Positions 1 to 6,583 of a stretch of DNA of 11,034 nt are shown in pieces. Where the stretch lies: NCBI GenBank assembly GCA_022572285.1, contig JACZWF010000033.1, forward strand, positions 1 to 11,034, in the 5' to 3' direction. The translations under genes and the position numbers were made by a program. How positions within the stretch are numbered: the stretch's first letter is position 1; every line of letters starts with the position of its first letter. Origin of the DNA: Nitrososphaerota archaeon. Its GTDB lineage: Archaea > Thermoproteota > Nitrososphaeria > Nitrososphaerales > UBA57. A model generated the notes under the pieces. That model did not search any database and had not been told where the DNA came from. It worked only from the letters and a program-made list of their open reading frames with translations.

Positions 1-405
1 ATATTCGGCATCAGGCCTTATCCGCCTAGCGAGAGGCAGAAGATCTGCGGTTGAAACTATTACCTTTCCGGCGCTCTTAAGGTTCCCTTTGATCATCCAC
101 TCCCACTTACTTAGATCCTTGCTCTCTTTCATGAATCTCTCATCGAGGATACCAAAGAGATCTGTTCCATGACAATGTAGGACGTGGATTCTTTTTCCAA
201 TCATCCTTAATGCGAAAGCGTCTTGTAGCGCATAGTTCACATGCTTGATTCCGCTACTTCTGAGCGCGTTGGCTAATACGCCGACCGTCTTACCATAGAT
301 TGATCGACCGCGCGGAAGGTATTTTACCTCGATTCCTAGAGATTCGAGAGATTTGGCGATTTCAAGGCCAACCCAAGCCGCATCGTTGATTATTGTTACC
401 TTCAT
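1..405 (-). CDS. Glycosyltransferase, GT4-like, N-terminal part (cut by window edge)
   Basis: The open frame runs from an ATG at 403-405 off the left edge, giving 135 residues of the N-terminal half. It begins MKVTIINDAAWVGLEIAKSL, a first Rossmann strand and helix typical of GT-B enzymes. It contains HCHGTDLFG near residue 79, resembling the H-x-H-G-x-D stretch of GT4 acceptor domains, and VIVSTADLLP near residue 117, matching the 'V-S-T-x-D-L' segment that precedes the domain linker. Family enzymes move a sugar from a nucleotide-sugar donor to a lipid, sugar or protein acceptor. The donor-binding C-terminal half lies outside the window, so donor and acceptor cannot be named. A clear Shine-Dalgarno (GGAGGAG, 414-420) sits 8 nt before the ATG and fixes the start. 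It is the last visible gene of the minus-strand series, 49 nt after the epimerase stop. Confidence 0.8.
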   Translation of the reverse strand, partial: MKVTIINDAAWVGLEIAKSLESLGIEVKYLPRGRSIYGKTVGVLANALRSSGIKHVNYALQDAFALRMIGKRIHVLHCHGTDLFGILDERFMKESKDLSKWEWMIKGNLKSAGKVIVSTADLLPLARRIRPDAEY

Positions 406-413
406 GCTTTCAG

Positions 414-420
414 CTCCTCC
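414..420 (-). promoter_or_regulatory. Shine-Dalgarno of the glycosyltransferase gene
   Basis: GGAGGAG on the minus strand, 8 nt before the ATG at 405. It is the strongest ribosome binding site in the minus-strand series and suggests independent initiation on a polycistronic mRNA. Confidence 0.75.
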
Positions 421-435
421 ACATGGTTTATCTGG

Positions 436-449
436 CCGGCTGTAGCCGG
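436..449 (-). other. Short GC-rich hairpin between epimerase and glycosyltransferase
   Basis: CCGGC-TACA-GCCGG on the minus strand forms a 5-bp stem with a 4-nt loop (or 6 bp around 2 nt). It lies directly after the epimerase stop codon and before the next ribosome binding site. No U-tract follows, so it is not a convincing terminator. It could be an mRNA stability or processing element, or chance. Confidence 0.3.
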
Positions 450-454
450 ATTCA

Positions 455-1459
455 TCACGTTACAGGACGGACCGACTGTGGCTTTCCCAACACCGTGCGG
501 TACCATGGTATGGTGCGGGACAGACCAGCGCTGAGAGAGTAGGATGGCGCCCATCCAAGTATCTCGCTCACCCTCGTAGAGTCAGCTTCCAATTTTGCGA
601 GATCATTGGGTCGCTTATTGGTATGGAAGATTTCTGATGAAGAGCCAGTTAGCTCAATGATGTTCTCCGCTAGCGCTAGGATACTTGTCTGTATCCCGGT
701 GCCTATATCAAAGATCTCACCCCTTGATTGACTTGGTCTCTCGACGACCTTTTGATAAGCTGAAACTGCATCCCTTACATAAAGGAGGTCTCTCGTCTGA
801 TTTCCCTCTCCATGGATTATGATTGGCTGATTGAGGAGCGCCTTACTAATGAATTCTGGTACGACGGCAGGATAACCGCGATACGTGTTACTCTGGTTCT
901 CGCCATAAGTATTGAAGTTTCGAATGATAGTGACAGGATATCCATACCATTCACTCATTACCATACAGTGCCTCTCCCCAGCTAGTTTTGTAACTGCGTA
1001 AAAGCTTCGGGGACGAGTGGGATGGTCCAAGTTTAGAGGTGTGTAGATCGGATCACCATAAACCTCAGGCGATGAGGCAAAGATAAGAAAGGGTTGAGTT
1101 CTGCTCTTCAGGAGCTCCTGGATGAGGTTGAATGTTCCGAGCTCATTAATCTGAAAATACTCTTTAGGAATAACCATTGATTCCGGGATCGAAGCAAGGG
1201 CTGCAAGATGTATCACGAAGTCAACATTCAGGGAGTCAATGTGCCGAAAATCTAGCGAACGAAAGTCCACCCTTTCCAGAACGAATCGCTTACTGAAGGC
1301 CTCTTTATTCTCGATTACGTTGAACGGGTCAACGGGAAAGTCTTTGTGCCTCAGAAGATTATCGATGCCGATAATCTCTGTTTCGTTATCTTCGGATAGT
1401 AGCAGATTAGTAAGGTGAGAACCGTAGAATCCTGCCGCTCCGGTTATTAGAATCCGCAT
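455..1459 (-). CDS. NAD-dependent sugar epimerase/dehydratase (extended SDR family)
   Basis: Extended short-chain dehydrogenase/reductase acting on nucleotide sugars, like UDP-glucose 4-epimerase, dTDP-glucose 4,6-dehydratase and their archaeal relatives. Numbered from the chosen start (334 aa), the NAD-binding loop GAAGFYG is at residues 7-13. The catalytic region has SSPEVYG at 129-135 and the YAVTK pair with Tyr154 and Lys158. A substrate-domain segment resembling R-D-x-x-Y-V-x-D (TRDLLYVRDAV) is near 222-232. The frame is also open upstream to a GTG at 1510, adding 17 residues and overlapping the deacetylase. ATG 1459 is preferred because it starts MRILITGAAG, the normal N-terminus of the family, and leaves a 29-nt gap. 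No Shine-Dalgarno is obvious. The substrate (UDP-, GDP- or dTDP-sugar) and whether it epimerises or dehydrates cannot be read from sequence. Neighbours suggest it supplies a sugar to the glycosyltransferase. Confidence 0.88.
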   Translation of the reverse strand: MRILITGAAGFYGSHLTNLLLSEDNETEIIGIDNLLRHKDFPVDPFNVIENKEAFSKRFVLERVDFRSLDFRHIDSLNVDFVIHLAALASIPESMVIPKEYFQINELGTFNLIQELLKSRTQPFLIFASSPEVYGDPIYTPLNLDHPTRPRSFYAVTKLAGERHCMVMSEWYGYPVTIIRNFNTYGENQSNTYRGYPAVVPEFISKALLNQPIIIHGEGNQTRDLLYVRDAVSAYQKVVERPSQSRGEIFDIGTGIQTSILALAENIIELTGSSSEIFHTNKRPNDLAKLEADSTRVSEILGWAPSYSLSAGLSRTIPWYRTVLGKPQSVRPVT

Positions 1460-1488
1460 TCTGAACAGATTTCCATGAATATCTGAGG

Positions 1489-2202
1489 CTAAGTCAGGAA
1501 CCTGTGACACTCATAGGCCTCGGCAGCATCTGCGCCCACCTCCGTACCTCTAGTCTCTGCCATTCTCTTCACGACGTCAATACTCCGTGGATGCTTTGAT
1601 TTTCTCATTTGGGTCCGATATATTCCTAGCGCTCTAATCTTTCGATCTAAATGACCCGAGATATCGATAAAGAAATTAGGTTGGAACCTCCTCCTCGACC
1701 AAACGAGCTCGGGCTGTTCGTAGGATAGGACAATTGGAGGAGTACCCTTAATGGGTGAACCAACAGGTCGACAGGCAGTGAACGCGGCGGTTGAAACAGC
1801 CACATGGTCTTGATTCGTAGAATATAGATACGGAATGCAAACGATAGTCGGATCGACAGAGGCTATCGAAACCTTTCCAGTTTCCACTTCGTCAATTAGG
1901 GTTCTTTGGGGGAGCGTGTCCAGTTTTAGGTGGCTGTCCCCCTTAAGGGCGACATTAAAGTCATCGATTCTCAGATATTTCATCGCTTCTTTCAACTCCA
2001 TCAATCTTATCTTGGCTACGCTCCTTCCCCCGTACTGTCGAGTATCACCTACTGTCATAACAAGGACGTGCACCTCCCCTTCGTTTTCTTTTATTTTTGA
2101 TATCAACCCGCCGCAACCAAGAACTTCATCATCAGGATGAGGTGCTACTATGAGCACTCTCTGTTCGCCCAAGCTTATTATAGAACCTTTTTTCAGGGCC
2201 AT
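1489..2202 (-). CDS. PIG-L/LmbE-family de-N-acetylase
   Basis: A 237-aa member of the zinc-dependent PIG-L family. Known members remove acetyl groups from N-acetylglucosamine or related amino-sugar conjugates, for example GlcNAc-PI, GlcNAc-inositol (MshB) and GlcNAc-malate (BshB). The signature APHPDDEVLGCGG is at 20-32, where His22 and Asp25 would bind zinc and Asp24 act as general base. NQDH at 130-133 supplies the third zinc histidine (His133). The C-terminus AAEAYECHRF resembles the usual 'EAF/EAY' tail. Length is normal for the family. The ATG lies 6 nt after the methyltransferase stop, implying co-transcription and possibly coupled translation. The substrate is unknown. With the epimerase and glycosyltransferase downstream, an N-acetylated sugar intermediate is the natural guess. 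No signal peptide is seen, so it probably acts in the cytoplasm. Confidence 0.9.
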   Translation of the reverse strand: MALKKGSIISLGEQRVLIVAPHPDDEVLGCGGLISKIKENEGEVHVLVMTVGDTRQYGGRSVAKIRLMELKEAMKYLRIDDFNVALKGDSHLKLDTLPQRTLIDEVETGKVSIASVDPTIVCIPYLYSTNQDHVAVSTAAFTACRPVGSPIKGTPPIVLSYEQPELVWSRRRFQPNFFIDISGHLDRKIRALGIYRTQMRKSKHPRSIDVVKRMAETRGTEVGADAAEAYECHRFLT

Positions 2203-2208
2203 TGCGGT

Positions 2209-2994
2209 TTACTTCAAAGCAAGGATTCCCAATACAACCTTATTCGTCACAAATGATCCATCTTCGGAGAATCTGCGCTTCACCAAATCATCAAATTGTG
2301 TTCGAGCGCTTGCCACAAAAAGTGTATATGATCGCCAATATGTAAGAAGGGATTCAGGGTCGGGGAACACTATGGAGTTTCGAAAAATGGATGTTTCAAC
2401 CTTGCGAAATTCGTGTCGTAGGAGTGGGAGCGCGTGATTTTCCATGAATTCGGTATGAGTGACGAAGTCTTCAGGCAAGTCCGAAACTTCTTGATGCAGG
2501 TGCGCTAGTTCAGCATTATTCCCTCTCATGGGACCGCAGACAAATAAACGCCCCTTATCGGCGAGTAGATTTGAAATGTCCGTGATGGTCTGCGAGACCC
2601 CTTTAGAGTAATATAGAGAGAAACAAGATGAGATAGCATCGAAGGTCATAGACCCTAGACATGGTCGTATTTGCTCCATCCCACACCTCTTTACTTGAAT
2701 ATTGACGCGATCGTGTTTTGCAACTACCAATGCTTCATCTAGCAGGGATTGGGAGACGTCAATACCATAGGCTAAACCACTGGAACCAACAGTTTTCGCG
2801 AATGGGATAAGCTGCTTTCCGTTACCGCAACCGATGTCAAGAACTTTATCCCCCTTTTCAAGACTAATTCTGGCAAGGATCCAGTCATTGATTTCCCGCT
2901 TCGAAAAACGCCTGTGAGCATCAATTCGGATTCCAAGGGCTGTTTCCGGACTGGTCAATCTCATCTGGATAGACCATGGGCCTCTATTTACCAT
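2209..2994 (-). CDS. Class I SAM-dependent methyltransferase
   Basis: A 261-aa protein with a class I Rossmann methyltransferase fold. Motif I is VLDIGCGNG at 51-59, the acidic end of strand 2 is YGIDVS at 76-81, motif IV-like FDAISSCFSLYY is at 118-129, and the post-motif strand GRLFVCGP is at 148-155. This is the Methyltransf_11/25 type, which methylates small molecules, lipids, sugars or quinones more often than RNA. It starts 20 nt after lysS and ends 6 nt before the deacetylase. The start is uncertain: ATG 2994 and ATG 2964 (residue 11) are both possible and neither has a clear ribosome binding site. Position in the sugar cassette suggests O- or N-methylation of a sugar product. A tRNA or other translation substrate cannot be excluded because lysS is immediately upstream. 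Confidence 0.85.
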   Translation of the reverse strand: MVNRGPWSIQMRLTSPETALGIRIDAHRRFSKREINDWILARISLEKGDKVLDIGCGNGKQLIPFAKTVGSSGLAYGIDVSQSLLDEALVVAKHDRVNIQVKRCGMEQIRPCLGSMTFDAISSCFSLYYSKGVSQTITDISNLLADKGRLFVCGPMRGNNAELAHLHQEVSDLPEDFVTHTEFMENHALPLLRHEFRKVETSIFRNSIVFPDPESLLTYWRSYTLFVASARTQFDDLVKRRFSEDGSFVTNKVVLGILALK

Positions 2995-3014
2995 TTCGAC
3001 ATAGACAACATTAG

Positions 3015-4619
3015 CTACAAGTGTGAATCGTCTATCTCTGAAGAAAGGAGCTTTGACACCCTTTCAACTCCGGTGTCCACAATATATGGCCCTAACCGCG
3101 GCCCTCTCTCGGCGTTAATCAAGATACGATAGAGAATCTTGAAGAAAGCGGATGGGGTAATACCATTCTTCTTGGCTATTTCGTATATTTCACCCTGAAT
3201 CCTTGTCGGATCTTTTTCGGAGTCGAGTATTACAATGAGCTCTCCGATTGCATGCTTCCCCACTTCTGTAATAGTGACTGACTCCGTCTCTGTTTTAACT
3301 TCTTCCATCCAATTCTTAGCCAGTGCAATCTTCTCTCTGAGCCCTTCATCCAAACGTTGAATGTATTTGTACTCCTGAAGCTTTTTCTCAACATAAGGGT
3401 ATAAGTTATCCGTAGTTGCCACTGATGAGAGCTTAGCGAGCAATCGATATGGAACGTGCACAGGTGACAACTGCGGGGGATTCAGGTGATAGATATATTC
3501 GTAGAGAGCTTTTTGTTGAATTGCCTTCGCTACGTTGTCGATTTTCACTTTCCCAAAGTAGAGATCCTCCAAGGCGTCAAATTCATCCATGTATACCGGA
3601 ATCTCTTCAACGCCAAGTAGCCGCGTTCCCTCAATCCGTTTGTACATTAGAAGAAGAAGCGACTCTCTTGACCCATATGTGAGCCATGACTGCGGCGTGA
3701 AAACGTTACCTCGAGACTTTGATATTTTTTCTCCCGACCTGGTTAGGAAGAGTTCGTATCTCACATGGTAAGGATGAGGAAAGTCTAGAATTTTTTCTGA
3801 TATCCAATCATTTATTCTAACCGAATCTCCGATGTCTTTTCCAAAGGCTTCGAATCTGACATCAAGGGCGGACCATCGTGCCGCGAATTCGCTTTTCCAG
3901 CTAAGCTTCCCAAGTCCGTCTGATACGCTTCTCTCTGCCTCATGACCGCAACCCTCGATCCACTCGCCGCCCAGTTGTGATCCTGTGCACCTATATCTAA
4001 CGCGCTTCTCTCCGGGTAAATATTGGAATGCTTGTGCCAAATAGATCCTTTTGCAGTTATGACATAAAGGATAGTAAGGGAGTACCCCCACAAACTTGCT
4101 CTGACCCAGCATTTCCGAAATCCTCGCGCCGATTTCGTCGGCACGGGCCAGGATTTTCTCTATCTGTGGTGTCAGGAGTCCACTGCGATAGGCCTCTGTT
4201 CCACTTTGGAATTTGTACGGAATACCCAATTTATCCAGACCGTCCAACAGGATCGAACTCATATGGCTCCCGTATGAATCATGACAACCAAAGGGATCAT
4301 CAATCATGGACACCGGCGTTCCGATCTGCTCCTTAAGGGACTTGGGAAATCCTTCTGGCACTCTACGTAGACCATCAAAGTCATCGGAGTAAGCGATAAG
4401 GTGTGAGTTGTACCCAAGGTCCCTTAGTGCCAGTCTAATCCCATGGGCTCGTACAGCATCTCCAATACTTCCCACATGTGGGATACCAGATGCTCCAAGA
4501 CCGCTTTCCACAATCACCTTGTCAAGAGACCTACCTAGTCTATTCTCCCTTGAAACAATCTCAGATGCCACTTTGTCCAGCCAAAGCCCCCTTCCTATTG
4601 TCGGCGTACTGCCTCCCAT
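3015..4619 (-). CDS. lysS: Lysyl-tRNA synthetase, class I (archaeal type)
   Basis: Charges tRNA-Lys with lysine in the cytoplasm. At 534 aa it has the normal length of the archaeal class I enzyme (also called LysK). The first ATP-binding signature is GASGIPHVGS at 42-51, with HVGS in place of HIGH. A conserved YSDDFDGLRRVP follows at 77-88. The second signature KISKS is at 298-302 within GEKISKSRGN. Cys186-x2-Cys189 with Cys211 and Cys224 form a likely zinc site. The C-terminal part is helical, as in the family's anticodon-binding region. This enzyme is unrelated to the class II LysRS used by most bacteria and eukaryotes. The ATG is 8 nt after the elp3 stop, with AAGG just upstream, so the two genes are probably one transcript. 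Confidence 0.97.
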   Translation of the reverse strand: MGGSTPTIGRGLWLDKVASEIVSRENRLGRSLDKVIVESGLGASGIPHVGSIGDAVRAHGIRLALRDLGYNSHLIAYSDDFDGLRRVPEGFPKSLKEQIGTPVSMIDDPFGCHDSYGSHMSSILLDGLDKLGIPYKFQSGTEAYRSGLLTPQIEKILARADEIGARISEMLGQSKFVGVLPYYPLCHNCKRIYLAQAFQYLPGEKRVRYRCTGSQLGGEWIEGCGHEAERSVSDGLGKLSWKSEFAARWSALDVRFEAFGKDIGDSVRINDWISEKILDFPHPYHVRYELFLTRSGEKISKSRGNVFTPQSWLTYGSRESLLLLMYKRIEGTRLLGVEEIPVYMDEFDALEDLYFGKVKIDNVAKAIQQKALYEYIYHLNPPQLSPVHVPYRLLAKLSSVATTDNLYPYVEKKLQEYKYIQRLDEGLREKIALAKNWMEEVKTETESVTITEVGKHAIGELIVILDSEKDPTRIQGEIYEIAKKNGITPSAFFKILYRILINAERGPRLGPYIVDTGVERVSKLLSSEIDDSHL

Positions 4620-4627
4620 CCTTGAGT

Positions 4628-6244
4628 TTAGAGTTTCTTGACCATGTAGGGCCCTTCAAGCGAGTAACCGAGCTTTCTATAATACTCACGCGTGCCAAGG
4701 GCACTTATCACAACCATCTTTGACTTTCCAAATTCATTTTTGGCGATTCTCTCCGCCTCAGCCATTAGATCTCTACCGAACCCCTTATGTTGCCAGGATC
4801 TACCATCTTGGAGACCAACAGGGATAACCGATCCGTAGACATGAAGTTCTCGAATCAGGGCCGATCTACTCTTGGAAATCTCTTTTCTGTGCGTTCTACT
4901 CGATGGGAGTCTCATCCTAACAAATCCAACTAGCGTATTACTTCTATCGACCAGCATAGAAAGAAATATTTCTTTGCCCGATGATGACCGATAATCGATT
5001 CTCGAAAGACCGACGGAATGACCGTCAAATTCGAAATTTTCTTTCAATTGTCTTAACCCCACTTCTCTGCATCGGATGCAATGACACTCCCAACCCCTGC
5101 GCTTCATTTCTTTTTGAACGAGATCTCTTAAATCGCTCTTCTTTACCCCATCAACAATCATTTTGGCTGGAATGTCTCTTTGAATTCTCATTATCCTCAC
5201 CCAATCAGGAACGAACCTTTTGACTTCAATTAGAATCTCTACCATCTCTTCGACAGTGTAGGGCTTGTACTCGCCTTTGAGATATGACCAGTAAAGGTCC
5301 GAAGATTCGATCAACAAAGTTGGATATATCTTGAGCATATCGGGACGGAAACTTTCGTCCTCGAACAGCTTGCGCATCGACTCGATATCCTTGGTTGGAG
5401 TTGAGCTAGGAAGTCCTGGCATCATGTGAGCCGCAATCTTCAAAGAAGAATCTTTGGCAATCCTGAATGAGTCTATCACATCTTTTACAGTATGCCCACG
5501 CCGCACTAACTCATAGATCTTATCGTCCAGTACCTGAACACCAATTTCAACTCTAGTGACGCCATAATCTAGCATTATGTCAACTTGCCTCTCTTTGCAC
5601 CAATCCGGTCTGGTCTCGACCGTAATTCCAACGTTCCTGATTCTGGAGCTTTCAGCCGCCGTCTTCGCTTCCTCTAACGTTTGAGACTTCGAATCTGTCA
5701 AAGCGTCTAGACAACCCTTGATGAATCCTCGTTGGTACGCAATCGGTGTGCTTGGGAACGTTCCTCCCATGACAATAATCTCCGCCTTTCCAACTTTGTG
5801 CCCCGCGGAAATCAGTTGAGCAATTCTAGATCGGACTTGCCTAAAGGAATCATAGTCATTCTGTGCTCCTCTTAGAGCAGCTGGCTCATGTCCCGTATAC
5901 GCTTGCGGCGTCCCAACTCTAACCCCTCCTGGACAATAGGTACAAACTCCGTGGGGACACGGATGAGGTTCAGTCATGACGGCGATGACCGCAATTCCGG
6001 ATGCGGTCCTGACTGGCTTTATTTGCAGAGATCTTCTCAATATCTCTCTTGCGTCATCGGAGAGCATTGCCAGTATCGCCGGGTTGCTAGGCAGGCTGGA
6101 TAGATGATACTTCGCCGATGTTTCCTTTCGTAGCGAGTCGAGTTCCCGGCCACTAATATGACTTTTCGAGGAGATAGCCCGGGCTATCTCCCTACAAGCT
6201 TTCTTGAAATCGTCTGAGTCAGGGATAGTGCTGGACCTTTGCAT
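4628..6244 (-). CDS. elp3: Elp3: tRNA U34 carboxymethyl-modifying radical SAM/acetyltransferase
   Basis: Elongator-type Elp3, 538 aa, which installs the carboxymethyl precursor on uridine 34 in tRNA anticodons using SAM and acetyl-CoA. Archaea have this subunit alone, without the other Elongator proteins. The radical SAM cluster motif is Cys96-x4-Cys101-x2-Cys104 (CPHGVCTYC), and ETRPDWC follows near 210-216. A zinc-binding cysteine group lies at 387, 389 and 392 (CHCIRC). The C-terminal GNAT lobe (about 405-538) has the acetyl-CoA loop QHKGFG at 485-490 and the typical ending LGTREYYRKLGY at 516-527. All essential motifs are present. The ATG start has no Shine-Dalgarno, but a TATA-like box lies about 24 nt upstream, so an internal leaderless transcript is likely in addition to read-through from eS30. 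It lies 51 nt after eS30 and 8 nt before lysS. Confidence 0.97.
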   Translation of the reverse strand: MQRSSTIPDSDDFKKACREIARAISSKSHISGRELDSLRKETSAKYHLSSLPSNPAILAMLSDDAREILRRSLQIKPVRTASGIAVIAVMTEPHPCPHGVCTYCPGGVRVGTPQAYTGHEPAALRGAQNDYDSFRQVRSRIAQLISAGHKVGKAEIIVMGGTFPSTPIAYQRGFIKGCLDALTDSKSQTLEEAKTAAESSRIRNVGITVETRPDWCKERQVDIMLDYGVTRVEIGVQVLDDKIYELVRRGHTVKDVIDSFRIAKDSSLKIAAHMMPGLPSSTPTKDIESMRKLFEDESFRPDMLKIYPTLLIESSDLYWSYLKGEYKPYTVEEMVEILIEVKRFVPDWVRIMRIQRDIPAKMIVDGVKKSDLRDLVQKEMKRRGWECHCIRCREVGLRQLKENFEFDGHSVGLSRIDYRSSSGKEIFLSMLVDRSNTLVGFVRMRLPSSRTHRKEISKSRSALIRELHVYGSVIPVGLQDGRSWQHKGFGRDLMAEAERIAKNEFGKSKMVVISALGTREYYRKLGYSLEGPYMVKKL

Positions 6245-6263
6245 TTACCCAAGGAGAAGAGTG

Positions 6264-6273
6264 AAAATATAAT
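6264..6273 (-). promoter_or_regulatory. TATA-like box for elp3 (probably leaderless)
   Basis: ATTATATTTT on the minus strand is centred about 24 nt before the elp3 ATG. At the archaeal TATA-to-start distance, transcription would begin at or next to the ATG, which fits the absence of a ribosome binding site. It lies in the 51-nt gap after eS30. Confidence 0.5.
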
Positions 6274-6295
6274 AGCGTATCAGCTTGCGACCCAC

Positions 6296-6472
6296 CTAGA
6301 ATCTCCTACGGGTCATTGAGTTCTGCCCGGCCCTCCTCTTGAGGATGTATCGCTTTACGAATGTCCTTCTGGTACGAGTTCTTGGGGTGGGGCTTACTCT
6401 AACGGAAGCCTCCATCTTGGGGGTTTGGCCTCTTACCTTACCAGCCTTAGTCAATGAACCGTGAGTCGGCAT
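6296..6472 (-). CDS. rps30e: 30S ribosomal protein eS30
   Basis: A 58-codon frame from ATG 6472 to TAG 6296. The N-terminus MPTHGSLTKAGKVRGQTPK is the hallmark of archaeal/eukaryotic S30e: G-S-L-x-x-A-G-K-V-R-x-Q-T-P-K. The rest is strongly basic (RTRTRRTFVKRYILKRR) and ends in RRRF. It is a small rRNA-binding protein of the small ribosomal subunit. Length is normal for the archaeal form, which lacks the ubiquitin-like part of the human FAU precursor. There is no Shine-Dalgarno. A TATA-like box about 30 nt upstream fits a very short leader. It heads the minus-strand series containing elp3 and lysS and is divergent from nop5. From general knowledge, eS30 is common in TACK archaea and patchy or absent in many euryarchaea, so it is a useful lineage marker. 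Confidence 0.95.
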   Translation of the reverse strand: MPTHGSLTKAGKVRGQTPKMEASVRVSPTPRTRTRRTFVKRYILKRRAGQNSMTRRRF

Positions 6473-6498
6473 ATTGAAGCAAAGGCCCGAACAGACGC

Positions 6499-6506
6499 TT
6501 AAAAAT
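6499..6506 (-). promoter_or_regulatory. TATA-like box for rps30e
   Basis: ATTTTTAA on the minus strand is centred about 30 nt before the eS30 ATG. The predicted start site lies within a few nucleotides of the ATG. This would be the main promoter of the minus-strand series. Confidence 0.45.
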
Positions 6507-6526
6507 CTTGGCCTCGAGTCACGCTA

Positions 6527-6534
6527 GTTATATG
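6527..6534 (+). promoter_or_regulatory. TATA-like box for nop5-fibrillarin
   Basis: GTTATATG on the plus strand is about 53 nt before the chosen GTG start of nop5. It predicts a leader of roughly 25 nt that contains a weak AAGGA next to the start. The eS30 box is about 25 nt to the left, so the two promoters are back to back. Confidence 0.45.
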
Positions 6535-6583
6535 CTTCAACTTCTAGTGGATCCGCTACGGTGAATCAGTTCTGCAAGGAATA

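Noticed and set aside
410..424. Four-codon leader-like frame (ATG TGG AGG AGC TGA) overlapping the glycosyltransferase Shine-Dalgarno
   Set aside because: Too short to separate from chance, and the codons mostly restate the ribosome binding site.
436..449. Rho-independent-type terminator after the epimerase
   Set aside because: The stem is only 5-6 bp and no T-run follows in the direction of transcription.
1460..1510. Longer epimerase start at GTG 1510
   Set aside because: Adds 17 residues unlike the family N-terminus and overlaps the deacetylase; ATG 1459 gives the normal MRILITGAAG beginning.
3812..4144. 110-codon minus-strand frame inside lysS
   Set aside because: It lies in another frame of a well-supported lysyl-tRNA synthetase with all motifs intact, has no family resemblance and no ribosome binding site.
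6473..6583. Possible C/D-box guide RNA next to nop5
   Set aside because: No paired C (RUGAUGA) and D (CUGA) boxes with proper spacing were found; the stretch is explained by two promoters.
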